From: Verrucomicrobiota bacterium
GTDB lineage: Bacteria; Verrucomicrobiota; Verrucomicrobiia; Methylacidiphilales; UBA1321
Reading direction: 5' to 3'
Length of the DNA: 33,161 nucleotides
Assembly (NCBI GenBank): GCA_013285645.1
Contig: JABDHJ010000028.1
Coordinates: forward strand, 1 to 33,161
Part shown: positions 8,441 to 17,138 of the stretch, piece by piece
How positions within the stretch are numbered: position 1 is the first letter of the stretch
Layout: the number at the start of each line of letters is the position of its first letter
The notes under the pieces: model-generated
Told to the model about the DNA's origin: nothing
Database searches by the model: none
Seen by the model: only the letters and a program-made list of their open reading frames with translations
Made by a program: the position numbers and the translations under genes

Positions 8441-8929
8441 ATGAATCCACACGGAATAACGCTCGATAAGATTATTCCACTCTCATTGGAACGACTGAAG
8501 CTCAACGCCACAGTGGTTGATGAGATTGACGGAGAACTTTTCCCTTTTTTCGAGGAGGAAGCCCGGGCGGAATTGAAGTCGATTGAGAAGCTTCTGCTCG
8601 ATTGGGATTCGGCGACGGCTCCATTGAAAGACCTAGGTCGCCAGTTTCATACCCTAAAAGGCGCGGCCAATAGCATTGGTCATCTTCGGATTGGTGCCCT
8701 GGCCGGCGGGATGAAGGATTTGCTGGAGCAGATAGACCCGGCCCACTCCATCGCCTTGCGAAACCAGATGATCAAAACCAACATTCAGGTGATTGAAACC
8801 ATCCGCGCCCTCTTGCAGGAAGTACGCGCTCCGCAGTTCAGTCCGGTCAAAAAAGAGCAGATCGTCCTGGCCGTGCAGGCGATTTTTAATCTGCACGAAA
8901 TGGAAGGAAACCTTCAAAAAGCAGCATGA
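8441..8929 (+). CDS. Hpt-domain phosphotransfer protein
   Basis: A 162-residue protein consisting essentially of one histidine phosphotransfer (Hpt) helical bundle. The phospho-accepting histidine is H70 in FHTLKGAANSIG, preceded by the usual acidic first helix (FFEEEARAELKSIEKLL). No kinase, receiver or CheW domain is attached. Free Hpt proteins shuttle phosphoryl groups between receivers, or act as an alternative or auxiliary phosphodonor. It overlaps the following PATAN-type response regulator by 4 bases (ATGA), so that regulator is the most likely partner. It is the first gene of the compact che operon and would bring a second phospho-histidine besides that in CheA. The sequence after residue 135 is helical and of unknown use. 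Confidence 0.88.
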   Translation: MNPHGITLDKIIPLSLERLKLNATVVDEIDGELFPFFEEEARAELKSIEKLLLDWDSATAPLKDLGRQFHTLKGAANSIGHLRIGALAGGMKDLLEQIDPAHSIALRNQMIKTNIQVIETIRALLQEVRAPQFSPVKKEQIVLAVQAIFNLHEMEGNLQKAA

Positions 8930-9639
8930 ACAAAACCTTCCCGATTCTCATTCTCGAAGACGATCTGCGCCTGAGCGATGGGCTCAAGGCCCATCTGGGC
9001 AATGCCCTTCCACAGGTGGAAATCATGGTGGCCCGCTCGGTGGCCGAGGCCCATGTGTTCATCTATCAATACGAGTTCCACGCCTTCCTGGTCGATCTGA
9101 CGTTGCCGGACGGTAACGGCCTCGAGTTCATCGTGGATTTGCAAACGGTTCTCCCCGATGCCCGCGTCGTCCTCATGACGGGAACACCGTATGATGAAAT
9201 CGCCGACCAAATTCAACAATTGGGTTCGGTCGGATTTCTCCAGAAGCCCTTCGACATCCTGGCCCTCGAACGCGAACTGCGGGACTTGCTGCCGGAAGAA
9301 GAAAAGAAACTTAACTTTCAGGGATCCCTGCGGCAGCTGCGTCTCGTCGATCTCATCCAGGTGAAGTGCCTCGGCCACGATAGCTGCCGACTGCAGATCA
9401 CCGGCGAAAACGGCATGCGCGGAGTTGTTGTCATCGACCGCGGTGCCATCCTGCACGCGGAAACCGATGTCCTGTCCGGAGCTGCGGCCTTCAACGAAAT
9501 TCTCTCATGGAAGGGCGGCATTTTTCACGAAGAGGAATTTCGCGGAGGTGTGGAAGTCAACATCGAGGGCCGATGGGAAATGGTTCTCATGGAAGCGGTC
9601 CGGCTCTCCGATGAATGCCACGCGATGCGGGCCGCCTGA
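8926..9639 (+). CDS. Response regulator, REC plus PATAN/DUF4388 output domain
   Basis: A 237-residue regulator. The receiver domain (residues 1-122) has the acidic pair in ILEDD (11-13), phospho-acceptor D57 in FLVDLTLPDGNG, the switch threonine in MTGT and the conserved lysine in LQKPFD. The output region (about 128-228) resembles the PATAN/DUF4388 domain (GSLRQLRLVDLIQ, then a strand pair, IDRGAILHAETD, and a helix with GAAAFNEILSWKGGIF). In cyanobacteria PatA-type REC/PATAN proteins act in phototaxis by binding type IV pilus motor components; that output is known for the family, not demonstrated here. No DNA-binding or catalytic domain is attached. It lies between the free Hpt gene (4-base overlap) and a second REC/PATAN gene 15 bases downstream. 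Confidence 0.87.
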   Translation: MNKTFPILILEDDLRLSDGLKAHLGNALPQVEIMVARSVAEAHVFIYQYEFHAFLVDLTLPDGNGLEFIVDLQTVLPDARVVLMTGTPYDEIADQIQQLGSVGFLQKPFDILALERELRDLLPEEEKKLNFQGSLRQLRLVDLIQVKCLGHDSCRLQITGENGMRGVVVIDRGAILHAETDVLSGAAAFNEILSWKGGIFHEEEFRGGVEVNIEGRWEMVLMEAVRLSDECHAMRAA

Positions 9640-9654
9640 CGCCTGAGGCCATGA

Positions 9655-10824
9655 ATGAAACTGCTTCCCAAGAATATTCTGGCAATTGATGACAGCCTGA
9701 CGCTGCGCAAGTTCATCGAAAAATCACTGGGCCATGAGGATTGCGTCAACCGGTTGCTCATCGCGGGCGACGCCGCCAGCGGACTCGAGTTGGCGCGCAC
9801 CACAGTACCAGATTTGATTCTGTGCGATTACACCCTGCCCGATATGCAGGGCGACGAGCTTTGCCAGAAGCTGGCCGAACAGGAGGAGACCTCCAAGATT
9901 CCCATTATTCTCATGAGCAGCAGTGGGCGCGAAATCGCCGCCTTGGCCGCCCAGCAAAGCAACATCGTGCGGATGCTGGTCAAGCCGTTCAGCCGCGAAT
10001 TGCTCGTCGCGACCGTCTCCTACGTCCTCAGCCAGGCGGAACAGAAAAAAAACGTCGCACAAACAGCCAGTCAGGCCGGATCGATCCTCATGCGGGGCAG
10101 CACCGACGTTTCCCCGATGTGCAGCGCCCTGCGATTTATCGCCCGCCAGAAAATGACCGGCGTTTTGCGCGTCGTAGCCAGGAAAGAAACTCTTCACGCC
10201 TTTTGCCAGGAGGGCGCGGTTCGCATCGTAACCACCCGCAACGTCGAATCCTACCTCGAAGGCACCGCCTATCTTTCCAACGGACGGAAAAGCCTCATCT
10301 GGAGAAAATGCGAGGAATTACAGCGCCAGACACTCTCCCCTTTCCTCATCAATCTCAGTCACGAAGGCATCCTCCCCTTCCAAACAGCGCGCATGCTCTC
10401 CGATCTTTTTGGTCATCGAATTTTCGCGCGAATTTGGACGGAACCATCCGGGGTCAATTACGAATTCGAAGAAGTCCCCATGCCTTCCTTCATCGAGGAA
10501 TGCCTTCCCCCCCGTCCGTTGATGAACGATTGGATTCTGGAAAATCTGCGCAACGTCGAGGCCTCGGATGACATCCAGAATATTGTCCAGGACCCGATGG
10601 GCGTCCCCGTCTTCACCCCGACCGGTTATCGCCAGATCCAGGAAGTCCAACCCAAGCCGGACGAATGGCAGGTCCTCTCCGAGATCACCGGCGCAATTTC
10701 CCTGAATGGAATTTGCCAGCGCATCAAGATCACGCCCGAATTGGTGGCACGCAAAATCTTTTGTTTTCAGCGCCTCGGTTTCCTCGACTACTGGCCCTCC
10801 CACATCCTTCAAGCCCAAACCTGA
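9655..10824 (+). CDS. Response regulator, REC plus diverged PATAN/DUF4388-like region
   Basis: A 389-residue regulator. An out-of-frame ATG sits four bases upstream; the in-frame ATG at 9655 is the start. The receiver (residues 5-125) has IDDS at 11-14, phospho-acceptor D58 in ILCDYTLPDMQGD, the MSSS switch region and the VKPFS lysine. After a linker, residues about 145-255 resemble PATAN/DUF4388 (MCSALRFIARQKMTGVLRV, FCQEGAVRIVTT). The remaining 130 residues are alpha-rich and end in a segment (about 335-380, LSEITGAISLNGICQRIKI) that could be a small winged-helix-like fold. The stop is one base before the CheA start. It is one of three PATAN-bearing products in the cluster, and its function is probably protein-protein output rather than transcription. 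Confidence 0.83.
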   Translation: MKLLPKNILAIDDSLTLRKFIEKSLGHEDCVNRLLIAGDAASGLELARTTVPDLILCDYTLPDMQGDELCQKLAEQEETSKIPIILMSSSGREIAALAAQQSNIVRMLVKPFSRELLVATVSYVLSQAEQKKNVAQTASQAGSILMRGSTDVSPMCSALRFIARQKMTGVLRVVARKETLHAFCQEGAVRIVTTRNVESYLEGTAYLSNGRKSLIWRKCEELQRQTLSPFLINLSHEGILPFQTARMLSDLFGHRIFARIWTEPSGVNYEFEEVPMPSFIEECLPPRPLMNDWILENLRNVEASDDIQNIVQDPMGVPVFTPTGYRQIQEVQPKPDEWQVLSEITGAISLNGICQRIKITPELVARKIFCFQRLGFLDYWPSHILQAQT

Positions 10825-10825
10825 C

Positions 10826-12982
10826 ATGTCCACTACCGTCGATAATAATGCGGATATCATCCCGGAGTTTCTCGCGGAATCGCGGGAAAACATGGACCAG
10901 ATGGAGCGCGATCTCGTCGTCTGGGAAAAACAACCCGGCGACCGCGAGACGCTCGATCGCATCTTCCGCGCGATTCACACCCTGAAGGGAACCTGCGGAT
11001 TTCTCGGCTTTGCCAAACTGGAGGGAATCGCACATCAGGCGGAGAGTCTCCTCAGCCACATCCGCGACGGCAAACGGCGGGTCGATCCCAAAGTAGTCAC
11101 GGTTCTTTTGCAGGTTCTCGATACGGTGCGACGTCATCTCGGCAAGATCGAACGCACCGGCGAGGAAGAGACGCAGGTCTTCGGCTCCGTCCTGGCCGAT
11201 TTGCATGCCTTGCAGGAAGAAACGTCGCAAGAGGACGCAGGGCCGACTACGGAACTTGATGAGGACCTATCAAGCGCAACTGCGGAAAGCAGCCTCCGCG
11301 TGGACATCGGCTTGCTTGACCGCCTCATGAATTTGGTCGGCGAACTGGTGCTGGCCCGCAACCAGATCACCCAACTCGGCCTGTTGAAAGAAGATCCCGC
11401 GTTGCTCGGGGCATCTCAAAAATTAAGCCACATCACCTCCGAACTTCAAACCGGCATCATGAAGACACGCCTGCAGCCGATGGGCAACGTCTGGTCGAAA
11501 TTTCCACGCCTGGTCCGCGATGCCGCCATCGCCGGAGAGAAAAAGATCCGCCTCGAGATGAGTGGCCAGATGACTGAACTCGATAAAAGCATCATCGAAG
11601 CAGTGAAAGATCCGTTGACCCATCTGATCCGCAATTGCATCGATCACGGCATCGAGACTCCCGAGCGCCGCCTGGCCGCCGGAAAACCGGAAGAGGGCGT
11701 CATCCGCTTGCGGGCGTTTCATGAAGGCGGACTCGTCCTGGTCGAAATCAGCGACGACGGCGCCGGTATCCGTCCCGAGTTAATCCGCGAAGCCGCCTTG
11801 CGCCGTGGGCTGGTAACAGCAGCAAAAGTCGACGCCCTTACCGATCACGACCTGATCCAATTGATCTTCGTTCCCGGCTTCTCCACTGCCCGCGAAGTGA
11901 CCCGACTTTCCGGCCGGGGCGTCGGGATGGACGTGGTCAAAACCAATCTCGAGCGCATCAGCGGGACCATCGACGTCATCAGCACGCTGGGCGAAGGCAC
12001 GCTCTTCCGCATCAAACTGCCCCTCACCCTCGCCATCATTCCGGCGCTCATCGTGAAAAGCGGAGGCGAGAGATTCGCCATCCCGCAACTCAGTCTGCTC
12101 GAATTGATCCGCCTCGATGGCGCAAGCGTTAAACAAAAAATCGAGTGGATCGACAAGGTCCCCTTCTATCGTCTGCGCGGACGCCTCCTGCCTTTAGTTT
12201 ATCTCAACCGCGAGCTTAACCTTTCCTCACAGGGGGAACTTCCGCGCAACGACGACGAGGCCGTTCATATCGTCGTGCTCGAATCCCATAGCGATCCCTT
12301 CGGCCTGATCGTTGACGAAGTACGGGACACGGAAGAAATCGTGGTCAAGCCGCTCGGTCGGCAGTTGAAATCGCTCTCCGTTTTTGCCGGGGCGACCATC
12401 ATGGGCGACGGCCAAGTCGTATTGATTCTCGACGTCATGGGCCTGGCTCAACGCGTCCAACTCCGCGAAGCCGTCGAACAACGCCCCAAGCGCGCTGGAG
12501 CTGAAGCGGTCCCCGGCGCTGCCCAGGGAGGCGAAAACCTGCTCCTTTTCCAACTCGGCGACGAGAGCCGATGGGCCATCGAACTCTCCAACGTCACCCG
12601 CCTTGAAGAATTTACCGCCGATGAAATCGAACAAGAGGGAGCTGTGCCCGTCGTGCAGTATCGCGGCCAAATCATGCCCCTGATGCCGCTCCGCCAGCTA
12701 CTTCTTCCCACCGTGAAAACGTCGCGAGCACAGTCCCTCGACAATAAACTTCAAGTCATTGTCCACTCTAGGAACGGAGTTTGCTACGGACTGTGGGTCG
12801 ACCGGATTATTGATATCGCCCGCGAACCGCTGGTGCTGCAGCGACAAAAGAGCAGCCCTGGCGTTCTCGGATCGATGGTAATCCAGCGACAAGTGACTCA
12901 GGTCATCGATATCGACGGCCTCGTCAAGCTGGACCAGGCCCGCAATTTGGCGGGGCGGAATAACGGGATCGCAGAAAACTAA
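10826..12982 (+). CDS. cheA: Chemotaxis histidine kinase CheA with two CheW-like domains
   Basis: A 718-residue kinase starting at the ATG at 10826, one base after the previous stop; a longer in-frame extension back to 10706 would overlap the preceding gene and is rejected. Domains in order: P1/Hpt (1-105) with phospho-H51 in RAIHTLKGTCGFLGF; no recognisable P2 CheY/CheB-binding domain, only an acidic linker; P3 dimerisation (about 152-220, IGLLDRLMNLVGELVLARNQ); P4 ATPase (about 220-400) with N-box HLIRNCIDHGIE, G1 DDGAGI and G2 GRGVGMDVV; P5 CheW-like (about 402-545); and a second CheW-like domain (about 570-705, LLLFQLGDESRWAIELSNV). It phosphorylates receivers in response to chemoreceptor signals. 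A separate CheW gene follows after 3 bases. The doubled CheW unit may alter how the kinase sits in the receptor array. Confidence 0.95.
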   Translation: MSTTVDNNADIIPEFLAESRENMDQMERDLVVWEKQPGDRETLDRIFRAIHTLKGTCGFLGFAKLEGIAHQAESLLSHIRDGKRRVDPKVVTVLLQVLDTVRRHLGKIERTGEEETQVFGSVLADLHALQEETSQEDAGPTTELDEDLSSATAESSLRVDIGLLDRLMNLVGELVLARNQITQLGLLKEDPALLGASQKLSHITSELQTGIMKTRLQPMGNVWSKFPRLVRDAAIAGEKKIRLEMSGQMTELDKSIIEAVKDPLTHLIRNCIDHGIETPERRLAAGKPEEGVIRLRAFHEGGLVLVEISDDGAGIRPELIREAALRRGLVTAAKVDALTDHDLIQLIFVPGFSTAREVTRLSGRGVGMDVVKTNLERISGTIDVISTLGEGTLFRIKLPLTLAIIPALIVKSGGERFAIPQLSLLELIRLDGASVKQKIEWIDKVPFYRLRGRLLPLVYLNRELNLSSQGELPRNDDEAVHIVVLESHSDPFGLIVDEVRDTEEIVVKPLGRQLKSLSVFAGATIMGDGQVVLILDVMGLAQRVQLREAVEQRPKRAGAEAVPGAAQGGENLLLFQLGDESRWAIELSNVTRLEEFTADEIEQEGAVPVVQYRGQIMPLMPLRQLLLPTVKTSRAQSLDNKLQVIVHSRNGVCYGLWVDRIIDIAREPLVLQRQKSSPGVLGSMVIQRQVTQVIDIDGLVKLDQARNLAGRNNGIAEN

Positions 12983-12985
12983 CAC

Positions 12986-13420
12986 ATGAAAAAACAGGTT
13001 TGCACCTTCACCTTGGACGACATGCTTTTCGGAGTAGATGTCCCCGTCATCCAGGAGGTGCTTCGTCCCCAGACCATGACCCGCGTGCCCCTGGCTCCGT
13101 CCGTCGTGCGCGGCTTGATCAACCTGCGTGGCCAAATCCTGACCGCCATCGATCTGCGCGAACGCCTCGGCCTGCCCCCGACACCGGCGGATATTTCCGG
13201 CATGAACCTGGTCGTGCGTCTGCCCGATGAAACCGTCAGCTTCCTGGTCGATGACGTCGGTGAAGTGCTCGATCTGTCCGAAGACCAATTTGAAGAATCT
13301 CCCGTAACGCTGCATCGATCGATCAGCGATGTCACCTCGGGAGTCTACAAATTAAAGGACCGCCTTTTACTCCTTTTAAATGTGACTGCGGCAGCCACCC
13401 TCCCCGCAGAAAGAAACTGA
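12986..13420 (+). CDS. cheW: Chemotaxis coupling protein CheW
   Basis: A 144-residue single-domain CheW with the expected double beta-barrel pattern: CTFTLDDMLFGVDVPVIQEV at the N-terminus, the conserved VRGLINLRGQILTAIDLRERL block at about 42-62, and FLVDDVGEVLDL. CheW links CheA to the cytoplasmic tips of chemoreceptors. It starts 3 bases after cheA and precedes the receptor gene by 33 bases, the usual arrangement. The length is slightly below the average of about 155 residues, and nothing is missing from the core. Confidence 0.94.
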   Translation: MKKQVCTFTLDDMLFGVDVPVIQEVLRPQTMTRVPLAPSVVRGLINLRGQILTAIDLRERLGLPPTPADISGMNLVVRLPDETVSFLVDDVGEVLDLSEDQFEESPVTLHRSISDVTSGVYKLKDRLLLLLNVTAAATLPAERN

Positions 13421-13453
13421 TTCGCTTTTCCCAACCCTCCAGAAAACCCAGCC

Positions 13454-14764
13454 ATGAAGATCACATCCCGAAAACCTGCCTCCAAAATCCCTGCCCTGCG
13501 CGCCCATCGCAACGGACACTCAACCGCCGCTCCCCATCTAAACGGTACCGGCTCCTCGCGTTCCGTTACCAAAAAAACTGTGGATAAAAAAGCCGGTTGG
13601 AGCAGCGGACTTCAATCGATGGTCGATCTCTGCCCGTTGAACGTGATTTACGCAGGCCTTGACTTGAAAATTAGTTACCTCAATCACGCATCGACACGTG
13701 TCCTGCAAACCCTCGCTCCTCACCTACCTGTTTCGGTCGAAAAATTGGTCGGTCAATCGTTGAACCTATTTCATCCGGATGCGGAAGCCCAACGCCGCTT
13801 GCTGGCCGATCCCGCCAACCTGCCGTGCCGGGTCGCCATTCAAGTTGGCCCCGAAACCGTCGAGACCTTCTATACCGCAATCCAAAACGAGCGGGCCGTC
13901 CGGATCGGAACGATGATGACGTGGAGAATCGTGACCAAGAAGAACCTGACCGAAACCAAAATGCGCGAGACCTCGCAGATGCTGGCCACCTCTTCCGAGG
14001 AGATGAAAGCCATCAGCCAGGCCATGAGTTCCAACGCGACCGAGACAGCAGCGCAAGCCAACGCCGTTTCCGCCGCAGCGGAGCAGGTCAGCCTGAATAT
14101 CCAGACCGTCGCAACCGGCGCCCAGGAAATGACCGCAGGTAATCGCGAGATTTCCAAGAATGCCGGTGAAGCCGCGCGCGTCGCCACTGCCGCAGTGAAA
14201 GCCGCCGATGCAACGAACGCAACGATCACCAAGCTGGGCGAAAGCGGTGCGGAAATCGGCAAGGTGATCAAGGTCATCACCTCGATTGCGCAGCAAACCA
14301 ATCTGCTCGCCCTCAATGCCACCATCGAGGCCGCACGCGCGGGCGAAGCTGGAAAAGGTTTTGCGGTCGTGGCCAATGAGGTGAAGGAACTCGCCAAGGA
14401 AACCGCCAAGGCGACCGAGGAAATCAGCCGAAAAATCGAGGCTATTCAAACCGATACGCAAAGTGCCGTCAGGGCGATCGGCGACATCGGGTCGATCATC
14501 AATCAGATCAACGACATTCAAAATACCATCGCGAGCAGCGTGGAGGAACAGACGGCTACGGCGAATGAAATCAGTCGCAACGTCGCGGATGCGGCCCGGG
14601 GCAGCAGTGAAATCGCCAAGAATATCACCGGAGTCGCCGAAGCCGCCTCCAGCACAAACAAGGGAGCACTCAATTGCGAAAAATCGGCGAGCGATCTCCT
14701 CAAAGTGGCGGAGGAATTGCAAGCCCTCGTGGGTCAGGGTTCTGAAGTCACAGCGAAGGCATAA
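13454..14764 (+). CDS. Soluble chemoreceptor (MCP) with PAS-like sensor domain
   Basis: A 436-residue methyl-accepting protein with no membrane segment or signal, hence cytoplasmic. After a basic, low-complexity N-terminus (1-48), residues about 51-162 resemble a PAS domain ([22 protein letters not shown], then a strand ending [12 protein letters not shown]). Residues about 165-425 are a continuous coiled coil with the highly conserved hairpin tip around 278-308 ([20 protein letters not shown] and [15 protein letters not shown]), which binds CheA and CheW. Glutamate/glutamine/alanine-rich heptads on both arms are candidate methylation regions for the CheR and CheB encoded downstream. No C-terminal CheR-docking pentapeptide is present. 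It probably senses an intracellular or energy-related signal through the PAS domain; ligand and cofactor are not visible. Confidence 0.92.
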   Translation: MKITSRKPASKIPALRAHRNGHSTAAPHLNGTGSSRSVTKKTVDKKAGWSSGLQSMVDLCPLNVIYAGLDLKISYLNHASTRVLQTLAPHLPVSVEKLVGQSLNLFHPDAEAQRRLLADPANLPCRVAIQVGPETVETFYTAIQNERAVRIGTMMTWRIVTKKNLTETKMRETSQMLATSSEEMKAISQAMSSNATETAAQANAVSAAAEQVSLNIQTVATGAQEMTAGNREISKNAGEAARVATAAVKAADATNATITKLGESGAEIGKVIKVITSIAQQTNLLALNATIEAARAGEAGKGFAVVANEVKELAKETAKATEEISRKIEAIQTDTQSAVRAIGDIGSIINQINDIQNTIASSVEEQTATANEISRNVADAARGSSEIAKNITGVAEAASSTNKGALNCEKSASDLLKVAEELQALVGQGSEVTAKA

Positions 14765-14768
14765 CATT

Positions 14769-15170
14769 ATGGAAATTAACAAGCGCACTCTGGTGGTCGA
14801 CGACTCGCGAGTCATTCGCACCATCGTGGGGCGGGCTCTGCAGGAACTCGGCTTTCAACCCGTCGAAGCAAGCAATGGACGCGATGCGCTTGAACACCTC
14901 CAAAAGGAAGACCTTCCCTCCGTCATCATGGTCGACTGGAATATGCCCGAAATGAACGGCCTCGACATGGTGCGAACCGTTCGTGCCAACCCCGCCTGGG
15001 CCGATGTTCGCCTCATCATGATCACCAGCGAAAATGAACTCGAGCGCGTGCAGACAGCACTCGAAGCCGGTGCGGACGAATACATCATGAAGCCCTTCAC
15101 CAAGGAAATGATCCAGGAAAAACTGGACCTCCTTGGTGTTCCCATCCCGAGTCCAACTCCGGTCATCTAG
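14769..15170 (+). CDS. cheY: CheY-type single-domain response regulator
   Basis: A 133-residue stand-alone receiver. The ATG at 14769 is 4 bases after the chemoreceptor stop; a longer in-frame extension to 14463 overlaps the receptor and is rejected. All phosphorylation residues are present: D11-D12, phospho-acceptor D56 in MVDWNMPEMNGL, the switch serine in MITSEN, and lysine in YIMKPFT. It would carry the CheA signal to a motor or pilus apparatus. Being placed between the receptor and cheB, it is the more canonical of the two CheY genes of this cluster. Confidence 0.93.
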   Translation: MEINKRTLVVDDSRVIRTIVGRALQELGFQPVEASNGRDALEHLQKEDLPSVIMVDWNMPEMNGLDMVRTVRANPAWADVRLIMITSENELERVQTALEAGADEYIMKPFTKEMIQEKLDLLGVPIPSPTPVI

Positions 15171-15179
15171 GAAATCGCG

Positions 15180-16268
15180 ATGAGGCGTTTGCGCGTATTG
15201 ATTGTCGATGATTCGGTGGTCATGCGCCGCATGATTTCCGACATGGTCCAAAGTGACCCCGCGTTGGAAGTCGCAGGAATCGCGCATCACGGTTACATCG
15301 CCCTGGCCAAAGTCGCCCAAGTCACACCCGACATCATCACGCTCGATCTCGACATGCCGGAAATGAACGGACTCGAAACCCTGGCCCGCCTTCGCGCCGA
15401 ATATCCCGATCTTCCCGTGATCATGGTTAGCGCCCTGACCGAGCGCGGAACTCAATTGACCCTCGATGCCCTCGCCATGGGCGCCAGTGATTACGTCACC
15501 AAGCCATCCGGCATTCTGCCCAATTCCGCCAGTGTGGCCGAAATACGCGCGGAATTGATCGGCAAAATCAAGTCCCTTGGCGCGGCCCACCTGAGTCGCA
15601 ATGCGGGTCGAGTGCGAAAGCAAATACCTGATTCGGAAGAAGGTGCTCATAGCCGCGTGGAGATCGTCGTCATCGGCGTTTCCACCGGAGGCCCGAACGC
15701 GTTGATGCAGCTTCTGCCAGCCATACCCGCCGACTTTCCCGTTCCCGTCGTGGTGGTGCAACACATGCCGCCATTGTTCACTCGCTTCCTCGCCGAACGA
15801 CTGCAAAAAGTTTGCGCGCTGCCCGTGCGGGAAGCCTCTCGCGGCGACAAGCTCGAGCCGGGGACCATCTGGATTGCCCCGGGCGATCATCATCTCGAAA
15901 TGGAACGCCCCGATCATAACGTGCTTGTCCGCTTGAACCAGGGTCCGCTTGAAAATTCGTGCCGTCCCGCCGTCGATCCCACTTTTCGCTCGGCCGTGGA
16001 ATGCTATGGCTCCCGCGTGCTCGGCGTCGTTATGACCGGCATGGGCCATGATGGCCTGCAGGGCGCGCGCTGTATTTACGACGGCGGCGGTCAGATTCTC
16101 GCACAGGACGAAAAAACATCTGTCGTCTGGGGCATGCCCCGCTTCGTCGTGGAGGAGGGCCTGGTCGATGAGGTGTTGCCCCTGGACAAACTGGCCGCAG
16201 GCATCCGGCAACGCGTCGCGGTCGGACGCCCCGCATTCAGCGAACTTCGCGCGGAGTCCAAGGTATGA
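15180..16268 (+). CDS. cheB: Chemoreceptor methylesterase CheB
   Basis: A 362-residue two-domain enzyme. The receiver domain has D10-D11 and phospho-acceptor D56 in LDLDMPEMNGLETL. After a linker the methylesterase/glutaminase domain carries the catalytic triad: S168 in IGVSTGGPNAL, H195 in VVVQHMPPLFT and D291 in GMGHDGLQGA. It removes methyl groups from receptor glutamates and is activated by CheA-dependent phosphorylation, giving adaptation. Its stop overlaps the CheR start by 4 bases, so the opposing enzymes are co-translated. Nothing unusual in length or residues. Confidence 0.95.
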   Translation: MRRLRVLIVDDSVVMRRMISDMVQSDPALEVAGIAHHGYIALAKVAQVTPDIITLDLDMPEMNGLETLARLRAEYPDLPVIMVSALTERGTQLTLDALAMGASDYVTKPSGILPNSASVAEIRAELIGKIKSLGAAHLSRNAGRVRKQIPDSEEGAHSRVEIVVIGVSTGGPNALMQLLPAIPADFPVPVVVVQHMPPLFTRFLAERLQKVCALPVREASRGDKLEPGTIWIAPGDHHLEMERPDHNVLVRLNQGPLENSCRPAVDPTFRSAVECYGSRVLGVVMTGMGHDGLQGARCIYDGGGQILAQDEKTSVVWGMPRFVVEEGLVDEVLPLDKLAAGIRQRVAVGRPAFSELRAESKV

Positions 16269-17131
16269 TTGCGCCCGCCGCCACGCTCGATCTGGAAGCG
16301 TTTCATTTCATTCGCGATTTTGTTTATCGCTCCGCCTCTATCGTCATCGATGAAGATAAGCATTACCTCGTTGAGTACCGACTGGCGCCGCTGATCGAGC
16401 GCGAGGGCATGAGATCTTTCCGACACCTCGTCACCGAATTGCAGCAGCCTTCAGCCGGGCCCCTACGCAGCCGCGTCGTCGATGCGATGACCACCAATGA
16501 AACTTCCTTTTTTCGCGATGCCAAGCCCTTCGATATTCTGCGCCGGATTATTCTCCCCCAATTGATCGAGCGACGACGTCCCTACCGGGAACTCCACTTA
16601 TTTTTCGGCGGTTGCTCCAGCGGCCAGGAGCCTTACAGCATCGCCATGCTGATTCGACAATACTTTCCCGAACTCAATGATTGGGACGTGCGCCTGACCG
16701 CGGCCGATCTTTCCGGCGAGATGATCCGCAAGGCGCGGGAAGGACTTTACACCCAATTCGAAGTCAATCGCGGCCTGCCCGCACGGCTTCTGGTCCAGTA
16801 TTTCGAAAAGAGCGGCATCCACTGGCGCATCTCTGAATCGATTCGTTCCATGGTCAATTTTCAAGCCATGAATCTCAGTCAGCCGCTCGCCTTGTCCACG
16901 GGCATCGATATCTTTTTTCTGCGCAACATCCTCATTTATTTCGATCAGAACGAGCGCTCCCGCCTGCTTGAGCAGGTCCGCGACGCCTTGCGGTCCGACG
17001 GTTGCCTGATGCTCGGCGCGGCGGAAACAACCGTATTCAGCAATACTTTTTTCGTCCCCCTCCCCGTCGAGTTTTCAAACATGTTTTATCTCAAGAACAC
17101 ACCTGCACCCTTTCAAACAACCTCCGCCTGA
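16265..17131 (+). CDS. cheR: Chemoreceptor methyltransferase CheR
   Basis: A 288-residue S-adenosylmethionine-dependent methyltransferase of the usual CheR length. The N-terminal helical domain carries the VVDAMTTNETSFFRD motif (about 73-87), and the methyltransferase domain has the SAM-binding FFGGCSSGQEPYSIAML (in place of the common SAGCSTGEEPYS) and FFLRNILIYFD near residue 220. It methylates glutamates of the chemoreceptor encoded upstream. The start overlaps cheB (ATGA), and the phosphatase gene follows after 7 bases. No TPR extension is attached. Confidence 0.95.
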   Translation: MIAPAATLDLEAFHFIRDFVYRSASIVIDEDKHYLVEYRLAPLIEREGMRSFRHLVTELQQPSAGPLRSRVVDAMTTNETSFFRDAKPFDILRRIILPQLIERRRPYRELHLFFGGCSSGQEPYSIAMLIRQYFPELNDWDVRLTAADLSGEMIRKAREGLYTQFEVNRGLPARLLVQYFEKSGIHWRISESIRSMVNFQAMNLSQPLALSTGIDIFFLRNILIYFDQNERSRLLEQVRDALRSDGCLMLGAAETTVFSNTFFVPLPVEFSNMFYLKNTPAPFQTTSA

Positions 17132-17138
17132 ATCACTC

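Noticed and set aside
10706-10825. 40-codon N-terminal extension of CheA
   Set aside because: It overlaps the end of the preceding response regulator and precedes the normal start of the P1 domain; the ATG at 10826 gives a standard H51.
14463-14768. N-terminal extension of the first CheY
   Set aside because: It overlaps the chemoreceptor gene and adds Arg/Pro/Ser-rich sequence before a complete receiver domain starting at 14769.
13766-14824. 352-codon minus-strand open frame
   Set aside because: It is antisense to the chemoreceptor coiled coil, whose repetitive sequence keeps the opposite frame open; Gly/Arg/Asp-rich without domains.
14748-16211. 487-codon minus-strand open frame
   Set aside because: It lies antisense to cheY and cheB, whose protein motifs and overlaps are certain; the minus frame is a composition effect of GC-rich codons and shows no domain.
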